From positions 1 through 63,689 of the forward strand of contig CAYOJF010000014.1 of NCBI GenBank assembly GCA_964404215.1: a stretch of DNA of 63,689 nucleotides, in the 5' to 3' direction. This document shows, in pieces, positions 52,037 through 60,672 of the stretch (its first letter is position 1; each line of letters begins with the position of its first letter). This stretch comes from Aureispira sp964404215 (GTDB lineage: Bacteria > Bacteroidota > Bacteroidia > Chitinophagales > Saprospiraceae). Both the position numbers and the translations under genes were made by a program. Under the pieces are notes generated by a model that worked only from the letters and a program-made list of their open reading frames with translations, was not told the DNA's origin and ran no database searches.

Positions 52037-53070
52037 TGAAAAAAAGGTTTATTGACTTATTTGCAGGTATTGGTGGCTTTAGAATGGGTTTTGAAAAAAA
52101 TGGCTTTAAATGTGTTTTTTCATCAGAAAAAAACAAACATTGTCAAACAGTTTATGAAAGTAATTTTGAGGAAAAGCCTTTTGGGGATATAACGCAAATA
52201 GCACCCCAAGATATTCCAGATTTTGAGGTTTTACTAGGAGGGTTTCCATGTCAACCTTTCAGTATATCTGGTAAAAAACTAGGTTTTAATGATACAAGAG
52301 GAACACTTTTTTTTAATATTTGTCAAATTATTCAAGAGAAAAAACCAAAAGTTATTGTACTAGAAAATGTAAAACATTTATTGTATCATGATAAAAAACA
52401 AACATTAGCAGTTATACTTAATAGCTTAAAAGAATTAGGCTATAATGTTTCTCATAAAGTTCTGAATGCAAAAGATTTTGGATTACCTCAGAATAGAGAA
52501 AGAATTTTTATAATTGGTTGCAAAAAAAGTTTTTTTGATTTTAACGAACTTAAACACCAATCCACACCTAAATTAAGAGAATTTCTAGACATAGAGGGAC
52601 CTTTCCAGTATTTAGATAAATCAGAATACACTCTCATCGAAAACCCTAAAAGACAACCAACTGGTCTAATTTTCACTGGTTATAGAAATAAAAATCAGTG
52701 GAAAAAAGGTGTTCGCCCCAATACTTCTCATTTATCCCGAGTCCACAGACAACCTAATCGTATTTATTCTGTTGATGGAGTTCACCCTACTATACCTTCA
52801 CAAGAAACGTCTGGAAGATTTTTCATATATTTACCCTCAGAAAAAAGGGTTCGTAAACTAACCATAAAAGAATGTTATAGAATAATGGGTTTTCCACCTA
52901 ATTTCAAAAAACACTCTACTACAGGAGAACAGTATAAACAAATTGGTAATTCTGTAGCTGTTTCTGTTATTGATTCTATTGCACAACAAATAATTCAACA
53001 AAATTTACTCAATGATGAACCACAGACAGAAATTGCTGGAAATCTACAAGCACTCCTCCACCGTAACTGA
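52036..53070 (+). CDS. DNA (cytosine-5)-methyltransferase
   Basis: The 344-residue type II C5-methyltransferase modifies cytosine in the site cut by the neighbouring nuclease. Motif I is FIDLFAGIGGFRMGF, motif IV with the catalytic Cys is GGFPCQPFSISG, motif VI is IVLENVKHL, motif VIII is LPQNRERIFIIG and motif X is IGNSVAVSVI. The target-recognition part (about 185-290) carries SRVHRQPNRIYSVDGVHPT. The recognition sequence cannot be read from this. The DNA is visibly AT-richer than flanking genes. It overlaps the downstream frame by 59 bases if that gene starts at 53012. Confidence 0.95.
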   Translation: MKKRFIDLFAGIGGFRMGFEKNGFKCVFSSEKNKHCQTVYESNFEEKPFGDITQIAPQDIPDFEVLLGGFPCQPFSISGKKLGFNDTRGTLFFNICQIIQEKKPKVIVLENVKHLLYHDKKQTLAVILNSLKELGYNVSHKVLNAKDFGLPQNRERIFIIGCKKSFFDFNELKHQSTPKLREFLDIEGPFQYLDKSEYTLIENPKRQPTGLIFTGYRNKNQWKKGVRPNTSHLSRVHRQPNRIYSVDGVHPTIPSQETSGRFFIYLPSEKRVRKLTIKECYRIMGFPPNFKKHSTTGEQYKQIGNSVAVSVIDSIAQQIIQQNLLNDEPQTEIAGNLQALLHRN

Positions 53071-54121
53071 TATTTCAAATATTCCTCAAGATATTTTGAC
53101 AAACATTAATGATATTGGTCAGAAAATTTCTTCCCAAAAAGGAGTGTTTACAGTTTTGGTAACACTTACTACTCACAAAATAATCAGTCCTAAACAAGAC
53201 ATTCGTTACCACCAAAGTAGCCTTAAAAATGGCTTTTCTGGTAGAAGTGTAGATACAAAATATATAACTCCTACCTTGAAGGAATTAGGTCTTCCTTCTA
53301 TGGCAGAAAGTGGCTGGCTAACAAGGTCGTTAGAACAACCATACCCATATACATTAGAGTATGAAGGAAAAATTAGTAATAAAATTGTCAAAAATGCTTT
53401 TTTGAGTATTATAGATTACATCCAGAAAAAACCTAAAAAAGCAGTAAATATCTTGAGATTACTTTTACATGAAGCTATAAAAGCAAAACAGCGTTTAATA
53501 GTTCCTATAATCCCTCTTTCTAACCCAGAAAACATAACTATTCAAAATGTAATAAACTCCTTAACTGAACATTTTGAAACAAAATATAATGTTCACGGTG
53601 GTTCAAAACTCCCTGTTATTGCCTTCTATGCAATATATCAAATATTAATTAAAGAAATAAAAAGGTATGAAGATTCTACCCTAGCTCCACTAGGTAGTCA
53701 TACAGCATCTGATAAAACATCTAAATCTTCAGGTGATATAGAAATAATTAAAAATGAAATTAATTTTGAAGCTGTTGAAATCAAACTTGATAAACGAATA
53801 GATTCTACTATTGTAAGAATAGCAATAGAAAAAATTCATAAGTTCAATCTATTAGAAAGATATTACATTCTATCTCATACAGGAACTAAAGAAGAAGACG
53901 CAAAAGAAATCCAAGAATTGATTGATAAAACTAGGAAAGAACATGGGTGTCAAATTATTCTAAATGGAGTAATACCAACAATTAAATATTACCTAAGGCT
54001 TATTGGAGATACAGAAGAATTTACAAAAATATATTCTACACTCATTGAAAATGACGCAGAAATCAAACAAATCCATAAGAAAACTTGGAATAAAATTATA
54101 GCCAAGAATTTAAATAAGTAG
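53012..54121 (+). CDS. Putative type II restriction endonuclease (PD-(D/E)xK-like)
   Basis: The 369-residue protein has no membrane or signal segment and its gene directly follows and overlaps a C5-methyltransferase gene, the classical position of the cognate nuclease. The N-terminal half is basic (RYHQSSLKNGFSGRSVDTKY). Around residue 240 the segment SSGDIEIIKNEINFEAVEIK matches the nuclease pattern D-x(n)-ExK with GD and EIK as candidate catalytic residues. The rest is helical. The start at 53012 is the first Met; later starts at about 53100 would shorten the overlap. Family identity and cut site are unknown. Confidence 0.72.
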   Translation: MMNHRQKLLEIYKHSSTVTDISNIPQDILTNINDIGQKISSQKGVFTVLVTLTTHKIISPKQDIRYHQSSLKNGFSGRSVDTKYITPTLKELGLPSMAESGWLTRSLEQPYPYTLEYEGKISNKIVKNAFLSIIDYIQKKPKKAVNILRLLLHEAIKAKQRLIVPIIPLSNPENITIQNVINSLTEHFETKYNVHGGSKLPVIAFYAIYQILIKEIKRYEDSTLAPLGSHTASDKTSKSSGDIEIIKNEINFEAVEIKLDKRIDSTIVRIAIEKIHKFNLLERYYILSHTGTKEEDAKEIQELIDKTRKEHGCQIILNGVIPTIKYYLRLIGDTEEFTKIYSTLIENDAEIKQIHKKTWNKIIAKNLNK

Positions 54122-54210
54122 TTTGTTAGCTACTAAAGTTGTTTAATAAGTTGCGATAAAATAGAGGTTATTACGAACAAATTGATTAAGGAAATAAACA
54201 CATAGAATCA

Positions 54211-54250
54211 TAGTCTCAATAGTTAAATCAAAAATTAACTATTAAGACTA
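54211..54250. terminator. Inverted repeat between convergent genes
   Basis: A 16-bp stem with one mismatch (54211-54226 with 54235-54250) and an 8-nt loop lies between the nuclease gene and the convergent gene at 54271. There is no long T-tract, so terminator function is moderate. Confidence 0.55.
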
Positions 54251-54270
54251 CTATCAATTCATACAATTAC

Positions 54271-54744
54271 TTAAAATCGACTTTTACGTCCCCCACCTTC
54301 TTCTCTGCGATGTTCTCGCATTTTTTGAAGCAGTTCTTTTTTGAATTTTTGTTCTAGACTAATCAATTTTACTACCTTCTGAACAGGCAGGACTTTTTTG
54401 AACTTAGCAATATAAGTCCTCTTAACTGACACCCGCTCTTCTTCTCGTTTCAGATGGTTATCTAGCCAAGCATTCATTTCTGACTCTGACAAGTCCTCTG
54501 TTTCTGTCATTCGGCTCTTGCGGTTATCTTTTTTTAGCTTAGCCATTGCCGCTTCGTATTCATTGTAGACGGGCCAAAACTGTTGTGCCTCTGTTCCTGT
54601 GAGTTCTAATTCTTCGGTTACGAAAGCTACTTTCAGTGCTTTCATTTTCTCTTTACGGCTTTCGCCATCTCGTTGAGCTACTGCTGTAGATAGATTACTA
54701 AACAAAGTTAGTAACAAAATCAGCTTAAAAAAAATAGGTTTCAT
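54271..54744 (-). CDS. Exported Spy/CpxP-like protein of the ECF module
   Basis: The 157-residue product has a signal peptide (ends STAVAQ, about 24) and a helical, highly charged body. The body contains VTEELELTGTEAQQFWPVYN, which resembles the LTxxQ-type periplasmic sensor family, and a Lys/Arg-rich end (EEGGGRKSRF). In Bacteroidota such proteins are labelled sensor of ECF-type sigma factor. It is the last gene of a sigma / anti-sigma / sensor operon and may detect envelope stress. Confidence 0.78.
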   Translation of the reverse strand: MKPIFFKLILLLTLFSNLSTAVAQRDGESRKEKMKALKVAFVTEELELTGTEAQQFWPVYNEYEAAMAKLKKDNRKSRMTETEDLSESEMNAWLDNHLKREEERVSVKRTYIAKFKKVLPVQKVVKLISLEQKFKKELLQKMREHRREEGGGRKSRF

Positions 54745-54779
54745 AATATATCTTGGTTTAGTAATTACGTAGTTGTTAT

Positions 54780-55409
54780 TTAAAAAATATCTAATTCTTC
54801 GATCTCTTCCTCTGTCAATTCTTCTAAGAAAGCCTCCTCATCATCCAAATTTTCTAATACCTTATCAAGGGTATTGTCTTCCTTGGCAGGCTCTAGTACT
54901 TCTTCGTTGAGTTCACTAGCAGGTTCTATGGTAGTAATGGTCAATTTTTCCGAAATTTGTTCGTCAATCACCATTTCTTCTACTACTCCCATGATTTCCG
55001 TGGTCTCAAAATCCTGTATATTGTTGATAATATAGTCGGTTGTTTCTTCTACCGAAAGTTCTGCCAATAATAGATTCGTTGTCTTTGTTTGTGGTGCAGT
55101 TGGGGTTTCTCCTAAGCCATTAGCAAAAAAAACAACAACTATGATGGCAACACTAAATCCTACTGCATATTTTGGTTGAAAAAGTCCTGCCAAAATTCTT
55201 TTCCACCAAGAAGAAAGTCGGGTCTCCTCGACCAAAGGCTTTTCCGTCAAGGCCTCTTCTTCCTGAATGCGATGCATTAGCCGATCCTCAAAGTTCTGAA
55301 AATAATCCTTTGGAGGTCCTTTTCGTTCTGGTGTGGATTTAGATTTGAGTTCATGCAACCAAGGCGACAAATCTTCTAATTCTTTTTTTATGTTTTTATT
55401 TTCTTCCAT
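54780..55409 (-). CDS. Membrane anti-sigma-like protein
   Basis: This protein of about 209 residues has a cytoplasmic N-terminus (LEDLSPWLHELKSKSTPERK, PPKDYFQNFEDRLMHRIQEE), one membrane helix (YAVGFSVAIIVVVFFANGLG, about 90-110) and an acidic extracytoplasmic tail ending EELTEEEIEELDIF. It lies directly after an ECF sigma gene, the layout of an anti-sigma factor, although no zinc-binding HxxxCxxC motif is present. The ATG at 55409 is chosen over a TTG at 55427. Confidence 0.75.
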   Translation of the reverse strand: MEENKNIKKELEDLSPWLHELKSKSTPERKGPPKDYFQNFEDRLMHRIQEEEALTEKPLVEETRLSSWWKRILAGLFQPKYAVGFSVAIIVVVFFANGLGETPTAPQTKTTNLLLAELSVEETTDYIINNIQDFETTEIMGVVEEMVIDEQISEKLTITTIEPASELNEEVLEPAKEDNTLDKVLENLDDEEAFLEELTEEEIEELDIF

Positions 55410-55440
55410 TTTATATCCTTTTTTCAAACTAGTACTCCTC

Positions 55441-56010
55441 TTACATGCTTGCCTTTACAAATGTTTCTATTTTTTTGACCGCATGATGATAAGAAGCCTT
55501 CAATCCTCCCACTGAAGTACCCAATAGGTTTGATATCTCTTTATAAGTCATTTCATCATAGTATCGTAACAAGAATACTTCTCTTTGTTTTTCAGGAAGT
55601 GTTTCCAATGCTTTCTGCAAAAGTATCTCTGCCGCATTACCATCAAAATAGCTGCTGGACTCCAATTGATTAGCAATTCCATTTTCAGTATCATCGAGTG
55701 CCAACGTTTGACTTTTGTACTTCTTCTTCAGAAAGGAAAAGCTCTCGTTGGTAGCTATTCTATAAATCCATGTATACAACTGAGCCTCTGCTCTAAAGTT
55801 CTTGAAACCTCTATACACCTTCAGAAAAGTATTCTGCAATACTTCATCCGTATCATCATGATCCTTTACTATTTTATTGATTTGCCAATACAATCTTTCT
55901 TGATATAATTGTACCAATAATCGAAAACCTTTCTCTGCTGTGGCTTGATTTCGCAACAAAGCACAGATTTTTTTGTCCGTATCCTTATGATGTGTATTCG
56001 TATTTGACAA
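55441..56010 (-). CDS. ECF-type RNA polymerase sigma factor (module 1)
   Basis: The 189-residue sigma-70 factor of the ECF group has region 2 (about 25-95: DDTDEVLQNTFLKVYRGFKN, AQLYTWIYRIATNESFSFLK) and region 4 (about 130-180: LPEKQREVFLLRYYDEMTYK, EISNLLGTSVGGLKASYHHA). It directs RNA polymerase to its own regulon and is probably held by the membrane protein encoded next. The frame opens with TTG at 56010 and has no internal Met, so a TTG start is likely. Confidence 0.92.
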   Translation of the reverse strand: MSNTNTHHKDTDKKICALLRNQATAEKGFRLLVQLYQERLYWQINKIVKDHDDTDEVLQNTFLKVYRGFKNFRAEAQLYTWIYRIATNESFSFLKKKYKSQTLALDDTENGIANQLESSSYFDGNAAEILLQKALETLPEKQREVFLLRYYDEMTYKEISNLLGTSVGGLKASYHHAVKKIETFVKASM

Positions 56011-56264
56011 ACTAAAAAGGTTTTTTACTATTTTATTAGATGAAGTTGTTTAAGCCTCGACTCAAAATTATCTATCTCAGTTGTTTTGAATTACACCTAC
56101 TCTGACTCTATTTGAATAGAAAGGTTTAATCTATTTCTCAAATAATTCTGCGAATTATTCCACTTTTGCAATATTAACAATTTATTAAGCAGCTATACGC
56201 ACGAAATAACTTATAATATAAGACATTTGTAAACAAATTTATTCATTATTTTTAACTAGCTTGT

Positions 56265-57536
56265 ATGTTTTCCTCTGCTACTCAGTCTAGTAAGACGCTC
56301 CCTATTGATAAAAAAAATACAGCAATGTATCCACTCCCGAACCATAGTCAGATTACCATTAAGGTACATAATAGTATTAACAATATTAAAGAAGACTGGA
56401 ATCAAGCAGCACCTAAGGATAACTTATTCTTGCAAGCAGACTACTTAGAGATGTTAGAGCAGCACCCACCTGCTAAGATGAGCTTTAAGTATGTTATTTT
56501 CATGAAAAATAACCAAGCTATTGGTATCGCTTATCACCAAGTTTTTAGACTCAGTGTAGAGGAAAGCCTACAAACACCTATTGAAGTTGCTCCTAAAGAT
56601 AAAAGTCCTGCTTGTATTGTCAGAGCGATTAGCAACGCGGTAAAAAAATGGTTTATCAAGCGAGCTGATTTCAATTTGCTCATTTGTGGCAACCTTTTAT
56701 TGACTGGAGAATATGGTTTCTATTTTCAAAGCGGATACACAAAAGCTCAGCAAGCTGAAATTATTCAGGATAGTATGCAACAGGTCCAGTCTATCCTAGA
56801 TAGTGAAAATCAAAAAATAAGTATTCATCTTATCAAAGATCATCCACAGGAGGTCTCTCAACCCATAGAAGATACCCTAAAAAATCAAAATTATCATGGC
56901 TTCTTGATGCAGCCAGGCATGCAAATGGCAATACGCCCCGAATGGAACACCTTTGATGATTATTTGGGGAGTATGACTTCCAAATATAGAGTACGTGCTC
57001 GAAGAGCTAGAAAAAAAGGCGTAGCGATAGTAAGCAAAGAGCTGACACTAGAGGAAATAGAAGCCAACGAGCAGCAAATTTACACCCTATATAAAGAAAT
57101 AGCAGAAGGTGCTGGATTCAATGCATTTCTACTAGAGGAATCTTACTTTACGGCTCTCAAACGTACATTAGGAGATCGTTATAAACTAACTGCTTACTAT
57201 ATTGATGACCAACTAGTTGCTTTCTTTACTGCCATTTTTAATCATAATGAAATGGATGCTCACTTCTTGGGGGTAGATGGCAATTATAATAAAGAGCATC
57301 AGGTCTACCTAAACATCTTATATGATTTAGTTAATTTAGGCATTGAGCACAAAGCGAGTCACATTGACTTTGCCCGTACTGCCCTCGAAATCAAAAGCTC
57401 TGTTGGAGCGGAAGCACAAGATCTAATGTGTTTTATCAAACACCGTAACACCGTATCCAGTAAGTTTATCAATCTAATATTTGATTATATCAACCCGAAA
57501 GAAGAATGGCAACCTCGTAGCCCATTCAAAAAATAA
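56265..57536 (+). CDS. GNAT-type acetyltransferase of the FemAB/BioF2 group
   Basis: The 423-residue cytoplasmic protein has two GNAT-like halves. The C-terminal half (about 225-400) carries MTSKYRVRARRARKKGVAIV, an arginine-rich start typical of the group, then YIDDQLVAFFTAIFNHNEMD and IDFARTALEIKSSVGAEAQD. Related proteins transfer acyl or amino-acyl groups in cell-wall or lipid metabolism; the substrate is unknown. A later ATG at 56325 (MYPLPN) is also possible: a TTTG-N17-TATTTTTA box ends at 56254 and would place the first ATG almost at the start of transcription. Confidence 0.75.
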   Translation: MFSSATQSSKTLPIDKKNTAMYPLPNHSQITIKVHNSINNIKEDWNQAAPKDNLFLQADYLEMLEQHPPAKMSFKYVIFMKNNQAIGIAYHQVFRLSVEESLQTPIEVAPKDKSPACIVRAISNAVKKWFIKRADFNLLICGNLLLTGEYGFYFQSGYTKAQQAEIIQDSMQQVQSILDSENQKISIHLIKDHPQEVSQPIEDTLKNQNYHGFLMQPGMQMAIRPEWNTFDDYLGSMTSKYRVRARRARKKGVAIVSKELTLEEIEANEQQIYTLYKEIAEGAGFNAFLLEESYFTALKRTLGDRYKLTAYYIDDQLVAFFTAIFNHNEMDAHFLGVDGNYNKEHQVYLNILYDLVNLGIEHKASHIDFARTALEIKSSVGAEAQDLMCFIKHRNTVSSKFINLIFDYINPKEEWQPRSPFKK

Positions 57537-57558
57537 CGCAAAAGGCTAAGTAACAAGT

Positions 57559-57592
57559 AAGAGACCACCTATTAGAAATAGATGGTCTCTTT
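57559..57592. terminator. Bidirectional terminator
   Basis: AAGAGACCA-c-CTATT (57559-57573) pairs with AATAG-a-TGGTCTCTT (57577-57591), one mismatch, with a T-run on the plus side and an A-rich stretch on the other. It lies between convergent genes. Confidence 0.75.
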
Positions 57593-57616
57593 TTATTTTT
57601 GAAGTTATCGTTTGTC

Positions 57617-58753
57617 TTATTTTTTAAACGTCCAGTTTTCCAACTCCGTTACTGCCTTAAGTGCATCTAGAAAAGTAACATAATGTTGTTTCCCAATATG
57701 ATTACCAACAGACATTACATTATCGTGACGTCCTTCCTCTAGTACAGTTCCTAAAGCATCTTTGACCATAGCAGCGTGTGTAATACCTGCTCGCCCATCT
57801 CTATACTCATCTCCCAACCCTAACATATGGCCAGACTCATGTACCGCTGCTGTTTGTTTTTCAGACCCACCTTTATCTACTGCGATAAGGTCTTCTGAAT
57901 CTAGACGAGAATAATGTCTATCTGTCTGAGCTAATGCCTTTTTTTCTGCATCTTTATAGTGTGAAACAGAACTTCCTTGGAAGCCTCCTTTCTTGATTTT
58001 AGTAATTCTTAAATCATAATGCCATTTAGATTCCACTTCCTGTACATCTACATCTACTGTGACTTCATAATCTTTCAGATCAGGATGAATAAAATTGTAT
58101 TTTCCATCCCACGCTTCTCTAACCAATCCTAAATAGCCTTCTCTCCACTCTTTTTTCTCAATATCTGTCCATAATGGATCTTGTCCTTCTAGTGTATCAA
58201 AAACTACTTTATCTCCCTTAATGAAAGTAAATTTCACTTTCAAAGTAATTTTTAAGATACCTGTTTGGGCATCCAGTTCAATATCAAATAAACCTCCCTT
58301 AGAAGCAGGTACATGATTTACCTTAGAGTAATTGCCTACATTAAAAACAGCCTGTTCGATTTCTCCTGTAGGTAGATCTTCTACTGCCTTAATCTCTACT
58401 GCGTCCAATACTTGATGATCATGCCCAGCGTGTTCATCGTGGTCATGGTCATGGTCATGGTCGTCATGCTTATCCTCAACTGGAGGGATAATTACATTTC
58501 CTACCGACGAATCATCTGGAGTAGGTGAAAGTTGAAGTTTGTCTTTCATTTTATTCACCTTTGCCAATGCCTTTCTGACTCTTCGGTCTATTTTATCCAG
58601 TTTTCGTTGTTCTTTAGAGTCAATAATACCATCATCTGCTAGAAATGCAGCTTTGTAACGTGGTATCAAAGCCTGAAACTTAGAAAGTTTTTCTTCGTAT
58701 TTTTGAAGTTTTTTCAAGTTTCTGACTCTTCGTTTTTCCTCTCTTGTACTCAT
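57617..58753 (-). CDS. Metzincin-like zinc protease with His-rich linker and no signal peptide
   Basis: The 378-residue product begins with a Lys/Arg-rich helical domain (about 1-75) holding ADDGIIDSKEQRK at 39-51. A His/Asp-rich linker follows (about 95-115, repeated HD) that could bind metal. The central beta-rich part (about 130-290) has no name. The catalytic zinc motif is HESGHMLGLGDEYRD, with His305, Glu306 and His309, and NVMSVG supplies a Met-turn at about 347; the third ligand is uncertain (Asp or His). The C-terminus has GKQHYVTF, echoing GKQHYHF in the calpain-like protein. No export signal is present. Confidence 0.8.
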   Translation of the reverse strand: MSTREEKRRVRNLKKLQKYEEKLSKFQALIPRYKAAFLADDGIIDSKEQRKLDKIDRRVRKALAKVNKMKDKLQLSPTPDDSSVGNVIIPPVEDKHDDHDHDHDHDEHAGHDHQVLDAVEIKAVEDLPTGEIEQAVFNVGNYSKVNHVPASKGGLFDIELDAQTGILKITLKVKFTFIKGDKVVFDTLEGQDPLWTDIEKKEWREGYLGLVREAWDGKYNFIHPDLKDYEVTVDVDVQEVESKWHYDLRITKIKKGGFQGSSVSHYKDAEKKALAQTDRHYSRLDSEDLIAVDKGGSEKQTAAVHESGHMLGLGDEYRDGRAGITHAAMVKDALGTVLEEGRHDNVMSVGNHIGKQHYVTFLDALKAVTELENWTFKK

Positions 58754-58870
58754 AATAATATCGTATTAATCCTTCATCCCTGATTAAAAATTTGGCTAAA
58801 AGCCACTTTTGACGAAGTAAGATACTTTTTTATTCGTAAAAAACAAAGCTTATTTTACTTTAGCCCCTTA

Positions 58871-58917
58871 ATGACAAAAGTCTATTTGGAAATAATTTCC
58901 AAATAGACTTTTGTCAT
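58871..58917 (-). terminator. Long palindromic terminator
   Basis: A perfect 23-bp stem (58871-58893 with 58895-58917) has a single central base, so the loop is formed by opening the centre. It lies 23 bases past the stop of the gene at 58941. Confidence 0.8.
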
Positions 58918-58940
58918 TCTACGATTGAAACGCTTTAAAG

Positions 58941-59729
58941 CTATTCTTTAATTTTATCTAGAAACGACACTGCTTTTTCTTGGTAAGTATGGCGTTTGTT
59001 GGTAATAATTTTATTAAGCATACGGATTGATTCCTCTTTTTGCTCATTTTTGTACTGAGCTAATGCCCACATCCACTCTGCATCATAGCGGTTATTAGAA
59101 TCATTTCCTTGCAGAATGACATCTAAGTAAGCAATTGCTGATACCGCCTTGTCTTGTGCCAATTCGGATACCGCTAATACTAGATAAGCTTGATAATCAT
59201 TTTTTGATTCTGCTTCAAAATTATTGATATAATCTTTCAAGTGCTGACTAGCTTTATCATAAGCTTTAGTTTCGTAAGCCGTAAAGCCTTCTCGTCTGAC
59301 CAATGCCCCTTGATTCACTTCTCCCGAACTCCGAATCGACTGTAAATCTGTCGCATAACTGAGCTCTGCTTGGAAATGGTCCTCAAATGGATCATTGAAT
59401 GCTGACTGATACAAGAACGATACACTTAGGAATATGGCTACTGATGCCGCAATACTAAGGTAACGTTTCCAAGAACTTTTTTGTACAGGCATCTCTACAA
59501 CCTTAGTAGTAGTCGTTGCCGAATGCTTACTCTCCCATTGTGTCATTTTAGACTGCAAGTGGTCAATATGTAGCCCCCCCAACCCTTGATAGATTTTTTT
59601 GTAAGCGGCTACTTCTTTTCGAAACGCTTCATCTTCTTTTTTCAATTGTTGAAAAAGTTTTTTTTCGGCTCCGTCTAATTCGCCTTGATAGTATTTCTCT
59701 ATCAATTGCAATTGTTTTCGGTTTATCAT
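58941..59729 (-). CDS. Anti-sigma-like membrane protein with TPR-like domain
   Basis: The 262-residue protein starts with a cytoplasmic segment typical of Bacteroidota anti-sigma partners (LQLIEKYYQGELDGAEKKLF), followed by one membrane helix (YLSIAASVAIFLSVSFLYQS, about 88-108) and an extracytoplasmic TPR-like domain (about 150-255, AYLVLAVSELAQDKAVSAIA). It follows the ECF sigma gene by 30 bases. Anti-sigma function is inferred from position and layout. Confidence 0.78.
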   Translation of the reverse strand: MINRKQLQLIEKYYQGELDGAEKKLFQQLKKEDEAFRKEVAAYKKIYQGLGGLHIDHLQSKMTQWESKHSATTTTKVVEMPVQKSSWKRYLSIAASVAIFLSVSFLYQSAFNDPFEDHFQAELSYATDLQSIRSSGEVNQGALVRREGFTAYETKAYDKASQHLKDYINNFEAESKNDYQAYLVLAVSELAQDKAVSAIAYLDVILQGNDSNNRYDAEWMWALAQYKNEQKEESIRMLNKIITNKRHTYQEKAVSFLDKIKE

Positions 59730-59759
59730 GATTTTTTGTGTTGTGATTTCATTAATCTT

Positions 59760-60344
59760 CTAAAAGAACTGGGAATCGTTTTTTTCCGCTACCATTTCTC
59801 TCAGTTTCTTCAAACACAGTGATTTTCTTTTTCTAACGACTCGTTCATCGCTGTAATCCATCGCATGTACAACTGCTTCTGAAGAATATCCTTCTATAAA
59901 CATAAGTTTCAATAAAGTTCTACAAGGATCACCAATTTCTTCTAGCAATTCCCTGACGATATTCTTCTGATGTTCTTGTTGATAAGTATCTAAGATACCT
60001 GAATCAACTTGTCCCTGAACAGCATTTGTATTGCTTACATCATCCAGATTAACTGTTTTGTTGTGTTTACTCCTAAATTTTTCTCGTACTAGATTCTTTC
60101 CAATAGAAAAAAGATAAGTCTTAACACTACTCGTCAGTTCTGTCAATTTACCATCCCGCACGTTCATGTACAAAATTGTATAAGCTTTCTGATAGATTTC
60201 AACAGCATCCTCTTCTGTGCATTGATAAAGCTGATAAACCCAAACCATAAATGGTTGACGATTATCATTGTAGAGTTTTTCTAACACTTTATTATCTCCG
60301 CGTTTGATAGCTTCTATTACTGTATTTTTCTTCTCTTCAGGCAT
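59760..60344 (-). CDS. ECF-type RNA polymerase sigma factor (module 2)
   Basis: The 194-residue ECF sigma factor has region 2 (about 20-90: NRQPFMVWVYQLYQCTEEDA, SVKTYLFSIGKNLVREKFRS) and region 4 (about 125-185: IGDPCRTLLKLMFIEGYSSE, VVHAMDYSDERVVRKRKSLC). It differs clearly from the sigma at 55441 and forms a separate module with the next gene. The 328-base gap 60345-60672 upstream holds no gene; its own promoter could not be identified. Confidence 0.9.
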   Translation of the reverse strand: MPEEKKNTVIEAIKRGDNKVLEKLYNDNRQPFMVWVYQLYQCTEEDAVEIYQKAYTILYMNVRDGKLTELTSSVKTYLFSIGKNLVREKFRSKHNKTVNLDDVSNTNAVQGQVDSGILDTYQQEHQKNIVRELLEEIGDPCRTLLKLMFIEGYSSEAVVHAMDYSDERVVRKRKSLCLKKLREMVAEKNDSQFF

Positions 60345-60608
60345 TTATGTACAAAATTTGTAGAATGTTACCACATAATAAGGGAATATCTACATGGTAG
60401 TAGATTATTATGATATTTTTATATGTAGTTGGAGAATAAAGATATAAGATTTATTCCAAAATAAAACAAACCCTTAGTCAAAATATAATGCTAAGGTAAC
60501 TATTAGCCATTATCACCTTTAATCCATTTTAAAAAGATTATGTTCTGTTTTAGTAGTCAATAACTAATAAATTGTCGAAAAAATGGCGGTTATACTGTTG
60601 TTTTTCTA

Positions 60609-60616
60609 TAATTTTG
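60609..60616 (+). promoter_or_regulatory. Candidate -7 box of the M16 protease gene
   Basis: TAATTTTG is an exact TAnnTTTG match, 56 bases upstream of the ATG. No TTTG lies 17-21 bases further upstream. Confidence 0.35.
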
Positions 60617-60672
60617 AGTAATTGTAATCTAGTAAAAACTTATTCATTTATAATTCAAAACCATAATACAAT

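Noticed and set aside
58430..58470. Short CATGGT direct repeats as a possible CRISPR-like or VNTR array
   Set aside because: They are the codons of the His-Asp linker, without spacers; VNTR behaviour could not be judged.
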